DNA of 64,000 nt from Auanema rhodensis. Its lineage: Eukaryota; Nematoda; Chromadorea; Rhabditida; Rhabditidae. Location of the stretch: assembly GCA_964057225.1 (NCBI GenBank), contig OZ059900.1, forward strand, positions 15,453,638 through 15,517,637. Direction: 5' to 3'. Position numbers and translations under genes: made by a program. Shown one piece after another: positions 48,527 through 60,495 of the stretch. The notes below the pieces were generated by a model. The model was not told where the DNA came from. It did no database searches and was given only the letters and a program-made list of their open reading frames with translations. Each line of letters begins with the position of its first letter. Position 1 is the stretch's first letter.

Positions 48527-50578
48527 CGTGCCCTCAGAATATGCTAATTTCCTTAATTTTCTAACCCCTGTTTTTTTGTCGTGAAAGTGGAACTAGACAT
48601 TGTATTAACAATTTTGAGCTAGGTTTCATTGACATTGCATGAGTTTGAACACATGAAATCGTAAGTCAAAACCTTGTTTACAGCGAAATTTCCAAAAACT
48701 GGTTTTCCAGCATAATAAAATATTTCTCATGGGTATTACTGTGTTTTTGTATTTTTCTAGTGTTCAGCATGTAAAATGCTTCATTTTAGTATGTAACACG
48801 CTGAAATTCGTTGCATTTGACGACTCATATGAACAAAAATCGATTTAATCAATATTAGCCATAAGGGGCGTGCCCTCAGAATATGCTAATTTCCTTAATT
48901 TTCTAACCCCTGTTTTTTTGTCGTGAAAGTGGAACTAGACGTTGTACGAACAATTTTGAGCTAGGTTTCATTGACATTGCATGAGTTTGAACACATGAAA
49001 TCGTAAGTCAAAACCTTGTTTACAGCGAAATTTCCAAAAACTGGTTTTCCAGCATAATAAAATATTTCTCATGGGAAATACTGTGTTTTTGTTTTTTTCT
49101 AGTGTTCAGCATGTAAAATGCTTCATTTTAGTATGTAACACGCTGAAATTCGTTGCATTTGACGACTCATATGAACAAAAATCGATTTAATCAATATTAG
49201 CCATAAGGGGCGTGCCCTCAGAATATGCTAATTTCCTTAATTTTCTAACCCCTGTTTTTTTGTCGTGAAAGTGGAACCAGACGTTGTACGAACAATTTTG
49301 AGCTAGGTTTCATTGACATTGCATGAGTTTGAACACATGAAATCGTAAGTCAAAACCTTGTTTACAGCGAAATTTCCAAAAACTGGTTTTCCAGCATAAT
49401 AAAATATTTCTCATGGGAAATACTGTGTTTTTGTATTTTTCTAGTGTTCAGCATGTGAAATGCTTCATTTTAGTATGTAACACGCTGAAATTCGTTGCAT
49501 TTGACGACTCATATGAACAAAAATCGATTTAATCAATATTAGCCATAAAGGGCGTGCCCTCAGAATATGCTAATTTCCTTAATTTTCTAACCCCTGTTTT
49601 TTTGTCGTGAAAGTGGAACTAGACATTGTATTAACAATTTTGAGCTAGGTTTCATTGACATTGCATGAGTTTGAACACATGAAATCGTAAGTCAAAACCT
49701 TGTTTACAGCGAAATTTCCAAAAACTGGTTTTCCAGCATAATAAAATATTTCTCATGGGTATTACTGTGTTTTTGTATTTTTCTAGTGTTCAGCATGTAA
49801 AATGCTTCATTTTAGTATGTAACACGCTGAAATTCGTTGCATTTGACGACTCATATGAACAAAAATCGATTTAATCAATATTAGCCATAAGGGGCGTGCC
49901 CTCAGAATATGCTAATTTCCTTAATTTTCTAACCCCTGTTTTTTTGTCGTGAAAGTGGAACTAGACGTTGTACGAACAATTTTGAGCTAGGTTTCATTGA
50001 CATTGCATGAGTTTGAACACATGAAATCGTAAGTCAAAACCTTGTTTACAGCGAAATTTCCAAGAACTGGTTTTCCAGCATAATAAAATATTTCTCATGG
50101 GAAATACTGTGTTTTTGTTTTTTTCTAGTGTTCAGCATGTAAAATGCTTCATTTTAGTATGTAACACGCTGAAATTCGTTGCATTTGACGACTCATATGA
50201 ACAAAAATCGATTTAATCAATATTAGCCATAAGGGGCGTGCCCTCAGAATATGCTAATTTCCTTAATTTTCTAACCCCTGTTTTTTTGTCGTGAAAGTGG
50301 AACCAGACGTTGTACGAACAATTTTGAGCTAGGTTTCATTGACATTGCATGAGTTTGAACACATGAAATCGTAAGTCAAAACCTTGTTTACAGCGAAATT
50401 TCCAAAAACTGGTTTTCCAGCATAATAAAATATTTCTCATGGGAAATACTGTGTTTTTGTATTTTTCTAGTGTTCAGCATGTGAAATGCTTCATTTTAGT
50501 ATGTAACACGCTGAAATTCGTTGCATTTGACGACTCATATGAACAAAAATCGATTTAATCAATATTAGCCATAAAGAG
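48527..50578. repeat. Tandem duplication of three monomers (1,026 bp): M143-M145 and M146-M148
   Basis: Each triplet is GACATTGTATTAAC with GGGTATTACT, then TTGTTTTTTTCTAG, then GGAACCAGACG with GTGAAATGC. The copies lie at 48527-49552 and 49553-50578. Differences I saw are CCAAGAACTGG in M147 and the terminal AAAGAGCG after M148. Near-identity suggests a recent local event. Confidence 0.95.
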
Positions 50579-53500
50579 CGTGCCCTCAGAATATGCTAAT
50601 TTCCTTAATTTTCTAACCCCTGTTTTTTTGTCGTGAAAGTGGAACTAGACGTTGTAGGAACAATTTTGAGCTAGGTTTCATTGACATTGCATGAGTTTGA
50701 ACACATGAAATCGTAAGTCAAAACCTTGTTTACAGCGAAATTTCCAAAAACTGGTTTTCCAGCATAATAAAATATTTCTCATGGGAAATACTGTGTTTTT
50801 GTATTTTTCTAGTGTTCAGCATGTAAAATGCTTCATTTTAGTATGTAACACGCTGAAATTCGTTGCATTTGACGACTCATATGAACAAAAATCGATTTAA
50901 TCAATATTAGCCATAAGGGGCGTGCCCTCAGAATATGCTAATTTCCTTAATTTTCTAACCCCTGTTTTTTTGTCGTGAAAGTGGAACTAGACGTTGTACG
51001 AACAATTTTGAGCTAGGTTTCATTGACATTGCATGAGTTTGAACACATGAAATCGTAAGTCAAAACCTTGTTTACAGCGAAATTTCCAAAAACTGGTTTT
51101 CCAGCATAATAAAATATTTCTCATGGGAAATACTGTGTTTTTGTATTTTTCTAGTGTTCAGCATGTAAAATGCTTCATTTTAGTATGTAACACGCTGAAA
51201 TTCGTTGCATTTGACGACTCATATGAACAAAAATCGATTTAATCAATATTAGCCATAAGGGGCGTGCCCTCAGAATATGCTAATTTCCTTAATTTTCTAA
51301 CCCCTGTTTTTTTGTCGTGAAAGTGGAACTAGACGTTGTACGAACAATTTTGAGCTAGGTTTCATTGACATTGCATGAGTTTGAACACATGAAATCGTAA
51401 GTCAAAACCTTGTTTACAGCGAAATTTCCAAAAACTGGTTTTCCAGCATAATAGAATATTTCTCTTGGGAAATACTGTGTTTTTGTATTTTTCTAGTGTT
51501 CAGCATGTAAAATGCTTCATTTTAGTATGTAACACGCTGAAATTCGTTGCATTTGACGATTCATATGAACAAAAATCGATTTAATCAATATTAGCCATAA
51601 GGGGCGTGCCCTCAGAATATGCTAATTTCCTTAATTTTCTAACCCCTGTTTTTTTGTCGTGAAAGTGGAACTAGACGTTGTACGAACAATTTTGAGCTAG
51701 GTTTCATTGACATTGCATGAGTTTGAACACATGAAATCGTAAGTCAAAACCTTGTTTACAGCGAAATTTCCAAAAACTGGTTTTCCAGCATAATAAAATA
51801 TTTCTCATGGGAAATACTGTGTTTTTGTATTTTTCTAGTGTTCAGCATGTAAAATGCTTCATTTTAGTATGTAACACGCTGAAATTCGTTGCATTTGACG
51901 ACTCATATGAACAAAAATCGATTTAATCAATATTAGCCATAAGGGGCGTGCCCTCAGAATATGCTAATTTCCTTAATTTTCTAACCCCTGTTTTTTTGTC
52001 GTGAAAGTGGAACTAGACGTTGTACGAACAATTTTGAGCTAGGTTTCATTGACATTGCATGAGTTTGAACACATGAAATCGTAAGTCAAAACCTTGTTTA
52101 CAGCGAAATTTCCAAAAACTGGTTTTCCAGCATAATAGAATATTTCTCATGGGAAATACTGTGTTTTTGTATTTTTCTAGTGTTCAGCATGTAAAATGCT
52201 TCATTTTAGTATGTAACACGCTGAAATTCGTTGCATTTGACGATTCATATGAACAAAAATCGATTTAATCAATATTAGCCATAAGGGGCGTGCCCTCAGA
52301 ATATGCTAATTTCCTTAATTTTCTAACCCCTGTTTTTTTGTCGTGAAAGTGGAACTAGACGTTGTACGAACAATTTTGAGCTAGGTTTCATTGACATTGC
52401 ATGAGTTTGAACACATGAAATCGTAAGTCAAAACCTTGTTTACAGCGAAATTTCCAAAAACTGGTTTTCCAGCATAATAAAATATTTCTCATGGGAAATA
52501 CTGTGTTTTTGTATTTTTCTAGTGTTCAGCATGTAAAATGCTTCATTTTAGTATGTAACACGCTGAAATTCGTTGCATTTGACGACTCATATGAACAAAA
52601 ATCGATTTAATCAATATTAGCCATAAGGGGCGTGCCCTCAGAATATGCTAATTTCCTTAATTTTCTAATCCCTGTTTTTTTGTCGTGAAAGTGGAACTAG
52701 ACATTGTATTAACAATTTTGAGCTAGGTTTCATTGACATTGCATGAGTTTGAACACATGAAATCGTAAGTCAAAACCTTGTTTACAGCGAAATTTCCAAA
52801 AACTGGTTTTCCAGCATAATAAAATATTTCTGATGGGAAATACTGTGTTTTTGTATTTTTCTAGTGTTCAGCATGTAAAATGCTTCATTTTAGTATGTAA
52901 CACGCTGAAATTCGTTGCATTTGACGACTCATATGAACAAAAATCGATTTAATCAATATTAGCCATAAGGGGCGTGCCCTCAGAATATGCTAATTTCCTT
53001 AATTTTCTAACCCCTGTTTTTTAGTCGTGAAAGTGGAACTAGACGTTGTACGAACAATTTTGAGCTAGGTTTCATTGACATTGCATGAGTTTGAACACAT
53101 GAAATCGTAAGTCAAAACCTTGTTTACAGCGAAATTTCCAAAAACTGGTTTTCCAGCATAATAAAATATTTCTCATGGGAAATACTGTGTTTTTGTATTT
53201 TTCTAGTGTTCAGCATGTAAAATGCTTCATTTTAGTATGTAACACGCTGAAATTCGTTGCATTTGACGACTCATATGAACAAAAATCGATTTAATCAATA
53301 TTAGCCATAAGGGGCGTGCCCTCAGAATATGCTAATTTCCTTAATTTTCTAACCCCAGTTTTTTTGTCGTGAAAGTGGAACTAGACGTTGTACGAACAAT
53401 TTTGAGCTAGGTTTCATTGACATTGCATGAGTTTGAACACATGAAATCGTAAGTCAAAACCTTGTTTACAGCGAAATTTCCAAAAACTGGTTTTCCAGCA

Positions 53501-55366
53501 TAATAAAATATTTCTCATGGGAAATACTGTGTTTTTGTATTTTTCTAGTGTTCAGCATGTAAAATGCTTCATTTTAGTATGTAACACGCTGAAATTCGTT
53601 GCATTTGACGACTCATATGAACAAAAATCGATTTAATCAATATTAGCCATAAAGGGCGTGCCCTCAGAATATGCTAATTTCCTTAATTTTCTAACCCCTG
53701 TTTTTTTGTCGTGAAAGTGGAACTAGACGTTGTAGGAACAATTTTGAGCTAGGTTTCATTGACATTGCATGAGTTTGAACACATGAAATCGTAAGTCAAA
53801 ACCTTGTTTACAGCGAAATTTTCAAAAACTGGTTTTCCAGCATAATAAAATATTTCTCATGGGAAATACTGTGTTTTTGTATTTTTCTAGTGTTCAGCAT
53901 GTAAAATGCTTCATTTTAGTATGTAACACGCTGAAATTCGTTGCATTTGACGACTCATATGAACAAAAATCGATTTAATCAATATTAGCCATAAGGGGCG
54001 TGCCCTCAGAATATGCTAATTTCCTTAATTTTCTAACCCCTGTTTTTTTGTCGTGAAAGTGGAACTAGACGTTGTACGAACAATTTTGAGCTAGGTTTCA
54101 TTGACATTGCATGAGTTTGAACACATGAAATCGTAAGTCAAAACCTTGTTTACAGCGAAATTTCCAAAAACTGGTTTTCCAGCATAATAAAATATTTCTC
54201 ATGGGAAATACTGTGTTTTTGTATTTTTCTAGTGTTCAGCATGTAAAATGCTTCATTTTAGTATGTAACACGCTGAAATTCGTTGCATTTGACGACTCAT
54301 ATGAACAAAAATCGATTTAATCAATATTAGCCATAAGGCGCGTGCCCTCAGAATATGCTAATTTCCTTAATTTTCTAACCCCTGTTTTTTAGTCGTGAAA
54401 GTGGAACTAGACGTTGTACGAACAATTTTGAGCTAGGTTTCATTGACATTGCATGAGTTTGAACACATGAAATCGTAAGTCAAAACCTTGTTTACAGCGA
54501 AATTTCCAAAAACTGGTTTTCCAGCATAATAAAATATTTCTGATGGGAAATACTGTGTTTTTGTATTTTTCTAGTGTTCAGCATGTAAAATGCTTCATTT
54601 TAGTATGTAACACGCTGAAATTCGTTGCATTTGACGACTCATATGAACAAAAATCGATTTAATCAATATTAGCCATAAAGGGCGTGCCCTCAGAATATGC
54701 TAATTTCCTTAATTTTCTAACCCCTGTTTTTTTGTCGTGAAAGTGGAACTAGACGTTGTACGAACAATTTTGAGCTAGGTTTCATTGACATTGCATGAGT
54801 TTGAACACATGAAATCGTAAGTCAAAACCTTGTTTACAGCGAAATTTCCAAAAACTGGTTTTCCAGCATAATAAAATATTTCTCATGGGAAATACTGTGT
54901 TTTTGTATTTTTCTAGTGTTCAGCATGTAAAATGCTTCATTTTAGTATGTAACACGCTGAAATTTGTTGCATTTGACGACTCATATGAACAAAAATCGAT
55001 TTAATCAATATTAGCCATAAGGGGCGTGCCCTCAGAATATGCTAATTTCCTTAATTTTCTAACCCCTGTTTTTTTGTCGTGAAAGTGGAACCAGACGTTG
55101 TATTAACAATTTTGAGCTAGGTTTCATTGACATTGCATGAGTTTGAACACATGAAATCGTAAGTCAAAACCTTGTTTACAGCGAAATTTCCAAAAACTGG
55201 TTTTCCAGCATAATAAAATATTTCTCATGGGAAATACTGTGTTTTTGTATTTTTCTAGTGTTCAGCATGTAAAATGCTTCATTTTAGTATGTAACACGCT
55301 GAAATTCGTTGCATTTGACGACTCATATGAACAAAAATCGATTTAATCAATATTAGCCATAAAGGG
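50579..55366. repeat. Monomers M149-M162: near-consensus region with a 2-monomer duplication
   Basis: M151-M152 and M153-M154 are a tandem 684-bp pair (51263-51946 and 51947-52630) marked by ATAGAATATT and GACGATTC, with a private CTCTTGGG in M151. M155 has CTAATCCCTG, GACATTGTATTAAC and TTCTGATGGG; M156 TTTTTTAGTCG; M157 CCCCAG; M158 GTAGG/AAATTTTC; M160 TTTTTTAGTCG with TTCTGATGGG; M161 AAATTTGTTGC; M162 CCAGACG and GTATTAAC. TTCTGATGGG occurs only in M155 and M160, exactly 1,710 bp apart. Confidence 0.87.
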
Positions 55367-57075
55367 CGTGCCCTCAGAATATGCTAATTTCCTTAATTTT
55401 CTAACCCCTGTTTTTTTGTCGTGAAAGTGGAACTAGACATTGTATTAACAATTTTGAGCTAGGTTTCATTGACATTGCATGAGTTTGAACACATGAAATC
55501 GTAAGTCAAAACCTTGTTTACAGCGAAATTTCCAAAAACTGGTTTTCCAGCATAATAAAATATTTCTCATGGGTATTACTGTGTTTTTGTATTTTTCTAG
55601 TGTTCAGCATGTAAAATGCTTCATTTTAGTATGTAACACGCTGAAATTCGTTGCATTTGACGACTCATATGAACAAAAATCGATTTAATCAATATTAGCC
55701 ATAAAGGGCGTGCCCTCAGAATATGCTAATTTCCTTAATTTTCTAACCCCTGTTTTTTTGTCGTGAAAGTGGAACTAGACATTGTATTAACAATTTTGAG
55801 CTAGGTTTCATTGACATTGCATGAGTTTGAACACATGAAATCGTAAGTCAAAACCTTGTTTACAGCGAAATTTCCAAAAACTGGTTTTCCAGCATAATAA
55901 AATATTTCTCATGGGTATCACTGTGTTTTTGTATTTTTCTAGTGTTCAGCATGTAAAATGCTTCATTTTAGTATGTAACACGCTGAAATTCGTTGCATTT
56001 GACGACTCATATGAACAAAAATCGATTTAATCAATATTAGCCATAAAGGGCGTGCCCTCAGAATATGCTAATTTCCTTAATTTTCTAACCCCTGTTTTTT
56101 TGTCGTGAAAGTGGAACTAGACATTGTATTAACAATTTTGAGCTAGGTTTCATTGACATTGCATGAGTTTGAACACATGAAATCGTAAGTCAAAACCTTG
56201 TTTACAGCGAAATTTCCAAAAACTGGTTTTCCAGCATAATAAAATATTTCTCATGGGTATTACTGTGTTTTTGTATTTTTCTAGTGTTCAGCATGTAAAA
56301 TGCTTCATTTTAGTATGTAACACGCTGAAATTCGTTGCATTTGACGACTCATATGAACAAAAATCGATTTAATCAATATTAGCCATAAGGGGCGTGCCCT
56401 CAGAATATGCTAATTTCCTTAATTTTCTAACCCCTGTTTTTTTGTCGTGAAAGTGGAACTAGACGTTGTACGAACAATTTTGAGCTAGGTTTCATTGACA
56501 TTGCATGAGTTTGAACACATGAAATCGTAAGTCAAAACCTTGTTTACAGCGAAATTTCCAAAAACTGGTTTTCCAGCATAATAAAATATTTCTCATGGGA
56601 AATACTGTGTTTTTGTATTTTTCTAGTGTTCAGCATGTAAAATGCTTCATTTTAGTATGTAACACGCTGAAATTTGTTGCATTTGACGACTCATATGAAC
56701 AAAAATCGATTTAATCAATATTAGCCATAGAGGCGTGCCCTCAGAATATGCTAATTTCCTTAATTTTCTAACCCCTGTTTTTTTGTCGTGAAAGTGGAAC
56801 CAGACGTTGTAGAAACAATTTTGAGCTAGGTTTCATTGACATTGCATGAGTTTGAACACATGAAATCGTAAGTCAAAACCTTGTTTACAGCGAAATTTCC
56901 AAAAACTGGTTTTCCAGCATAATAAAATATTTCTCATGGGAAATACTGTGTTTTTGTATTTTTCTAGTGTTCAGCATGTAAAATGCTTCATTTTAGTATG
57001 TAACACGCTGAAATTCGTTGCATTTGACGACTCATATGAACAAAAATCGATTTAATCAATATTAGCCATAAGGGG
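55367..57075. repeat. Monomers M163-M167: single-monomer triplication and a 341-bp unit
   Basis: M163, M164 and M165 (55367-56392) are consecutive near-identical units with GACATTGTATTAAC and GGGTATTACT (M164 has GGGTATCACT). M166 (56393-56733) has AAATTTGTTGC like M161 and is 341 bp because its end reads CCATAGAGGCG rather than CCATAAGGGGCG. M167 has CCAGACG like M162 but the unique GTAGAAAC. M161-M162 and M166-M167 thus bracket the triplication. Confidence 0.9.
56393..56733. repeat. 341-bp monomer M166
   Basis: A one-base loss plus substitution at the monomer end (near 56728-56734) shifts all later coordinates by one. It explains why the 29.75-kb duplication offset is 87 x 342 minus 1. Confidence 0.93.
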
Positions 57076-60000
57076 CGTGCCCTCAGAATATGCTAATTTC
57101 CTTAATTTTCTAACCCCTGTTTTTTTGTCGTGAAAGTGGAACTAGACGTTGTACGAACAATTTTGAGCTAGGTTTCATTGACATTGCATGAGTTTGAACA
57201 CATGAAATCGTAAGTCAAAACCTTGTTTACAGCGAAATTTCCAAAAACTGGTTTTCCAGCATAATAAAATATTTCTCATGGGAAATACTGTGTTTTTGTA
57301 TTTTTCTAGTGTTCAGCATGTAAAATGCTTCATTTTAGTATGTAACACGCTGAAATTCGTTGCATTTGACGACTCATATGAACAAAAATCGATTTAATCA
57401 ATATTAGCCATAAAGGGCGTGCCCTCAGAATATGCTAATTTCCTTAATTTTCTAACCCCTGTTTTTTTGTCGTGAAAGTGGAACTAGACATTGTATTAAC
57501 AATTTTGAGCTAGGTTTCATTGACATTGCATGAGTTTGAACACATGAAATCGTAAGTCAAAACCTTGTTTACAGCGAAATTTCCAAAAACTGGTTTTCCA
57601 GCATAATAAAATATTTCTCATGGGTATTACTGTGTTTTTGTATTTTTCTAGTGTTCAGCATGTAAAATGCTTCATTTTAGTATGTAACACGCTGAAATTC
57701 GTTGCATTTGACGACTCATATGAACAAAAATCGATTTAATCAATATTAGCCATAAGGGGCGTGCCCTCAGAATATGCTAATTTCCTTAATTTTCTAACCC
57801 CTGTTTTTTTGTCGCGAAAGTGGAACTAGACGTTGTACGAACAATTTTGAGCTAGGTTTCATTGACATTGCATGAGTTTGAACACATGAAATCGTAAGTC
57901 AAAACCTTGTTTACAGCGAAATTTCCAAAAACTGGTTTTCCAGCATAATAAAATATTTCTCATGGGAAATACTGTGTTTTTGTATTTTTCTAGTGTTCAG
58001 CATGTAAAATGCTTCATTTTAGTATGTAACACGCTGAAATTCGTTGCATTTGACGACTCATATGAACAAAAATCGATTTAATCAATATTAGCCATAAGGG
58101 GCGTGCCCTCAGAATATGCTAATTTCCTTAATTTTCTAACCCCTGTTTTTTTGTCGTGAAAGTGGAACTAGACGTTGTAGGAACAATTTTGAGCTAGGTT
58201 TCTTTGACATTGCATGAGTTTGAACACATGAAATCGTAAGTCAAAACCTTGTTTACAGCGAAATTTCCAAAAACTGGTTTTCCAGCATAATAAAATATTT
58301 CTCATGGGAAATACTGTGTTTTTGTATTTTTCTAGCGTTCAGCATGTAAAATGCTTCATTTTAGTATGTAACACGCTGAAATTCGTTGCATTTGACGACT
58401 CATATGAACAAAAATCGATTTAATCAATATTAGCCATAAAGGGCGTGCTCTCAGAATATGCTAATTTCCTTAATTTTCTAACCCCTGTTTTTTTGTCGTG
58501 AAAGTGGAACTAGACGTTGTAGGAACAATTTTGAGCTAGGTTTCAATGACATTGCATGAGTTTGAACACATGAAATCGTAAGTCAAAACCTTGTTTACAG
58601 CGAAATTTCCAAAAACTGGTTTTCCAGCATAATAAAATATTTCTCATGGGAAATACTGTGTTTTTGTATTTTTCTAGTGTTCAGCATGTAAAATGCTTCA
58701 TTTTAGTATGTAACACGCTGAAATTCGTTGCATTTGACGACTCATATGAACAAAAATCGATTTAATCAATATTAGCCATAAGGGGCGTGCCCTCAGAATA
58801 TGCTAATTTCCTTAATTTTCTAACCCCTGTTTTTTTGTCGTGAAAGTGGAACTAGACGTTGTACGAACAATTTTGAGCTAGGTTTCATTGACATTGCATG
58901 AGTTTGAACACATGAAATCGTAAGTCAAAACCTTGTTTACAGCGAAATTTCCAAAAACTGGTTTTCCAGCATAATAAAATATTTCTCATGGGAAATACTG
59001 TGTTTTTGTATTTTTCTAGTGTTCAGCATGTAAAATGCTTCATTTTAGTATGTAACACGCTGAAATTCGTTGCATTTGACGACTCATATGAACAAAAATC
59101 GATTTAATCAATATTAGCCATAAAGGGCGTGCCCTCAGAATATGCTAATTTCCTTAATTTTCTAACCCCTGTTTTTTTGTCGTGAAAGTGGAACTAGACA
59201 TTGTATTAACAATTTTGAGCTAGGTTTCATTGACATTGCATGAGTTTGAACACATGAAATCGTAAGTCAAAACCTTGTTTACAGCGAAATTTCCAAAAAC
59301 TGGTTTTCCAGCATAATAAAATATTTCTCATGGGTATTACTGTGTTTTTGTATTTTTCTAGTGTTCAGCATGTAAAATGCTTCATTTTAGTATGTAACAC
59401 GCTGAAATTCGTTGCATTTGACGACTCATATGAACAAAAATCGATTTAATCAATATTAGCCATAAGGGGCGTGCCCTCAGAATATGCTAATTTCCTTAAT
59501 TTTCTAACCCCTGTTTTTTTGTCGCGAAAGTGGAACTAGACGTTGTACGAACAATTTTGAGCTAGGTTTCATTGACATTGCATGAGTTTGAACACATGAA
59601 ATCGTAAGTCAAAACCTTGTTTACAGCGAAATTTCCAAAAACTGGTTTTCCAGCATAATAAAATATTTCTCATGGGAAATACTGTGTTTTTGTATTTTTC
59701 TAGTGTTCAGCATGTAAAATGCTTCATTTTAGTATGTAACACGCTGAAATTCGTTGCATTTGACGACTCATATGAACAAAAATCGATTTAATCAATATTA
59801 GCCATAAGGGGCGTGCCCTCAGAATATGCTAATTTCCTTAATTTTCTAACCCCTGTTTTTTTGTCGTGAAAGTGGAACTAGACGTTGTAGGAACAATTTT
59901 GAGCTAGGTTTCTTTGACATTGCATGAGTTTGAACACATGAAATCGTAAGTCAAAACCTTGTTTACAGCGAAATTTCCAAAAACTGGTTTTCCAGCATAA

Positions 60001-60495
60001 TAAAATATTTCTCATGGGAAATACTGTGTTTTTGTATTTTTCTAGCGTTCAGCATGTAAAATGCTTCATTTTAGTATGTAACACGCTGAAATTCGTTGCA
60101 TTTGACGACTCATATGAACAAAAATCGATTTAATCAATATTAGCCATAAAGGGCGTGCTCTCAGAATATGCTAATTTCCTTAATTTTCTAACCCCTGTTT
60201 TTTTGTCGTGAAAGTGGAACTAGACGTTGTAGGAACAATTTTGAGCTAGGTTTCAATGACATTGCATGAGTTTGAACACATGAAATCGTAAGTCAAAACC
60301 TTGTTTACAGCGAAATTTCCAAAAACTGGTTTTCCAGCATAATAAAATATTTCTCATGGGAAATACTATGTTTTTGTATTTTTCTAGTGTTCAGCATGTA
60401 AAATGCTTCATTTTAGTATGTAACACGCTGAAATTCGTTGCATTTGACGACTCATATGAACAAAAATCGATTTAATCAATATTAGCCATAAAGGG
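57076..60495. repeat. Second 5-monomer (1,710-bp) higher-order repeat: M168-M172 and M173-M177
   Basis: The ordered set is near consensus, GACATTGTATTAAC/GGGTATTACT, GTCGCGAAAG, GTAGG with TTCTTTGAC and CTAGCG, then GTGCTCTC with GTAGG and TTCAATGAC. The two copies are 57076-58785 and 58786-60495. I saw no difference until TACTATG in M177 (near 60366). The period equals that of the left-hand higher-order repeat but the monomer types differ. Confidence 0.94.
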
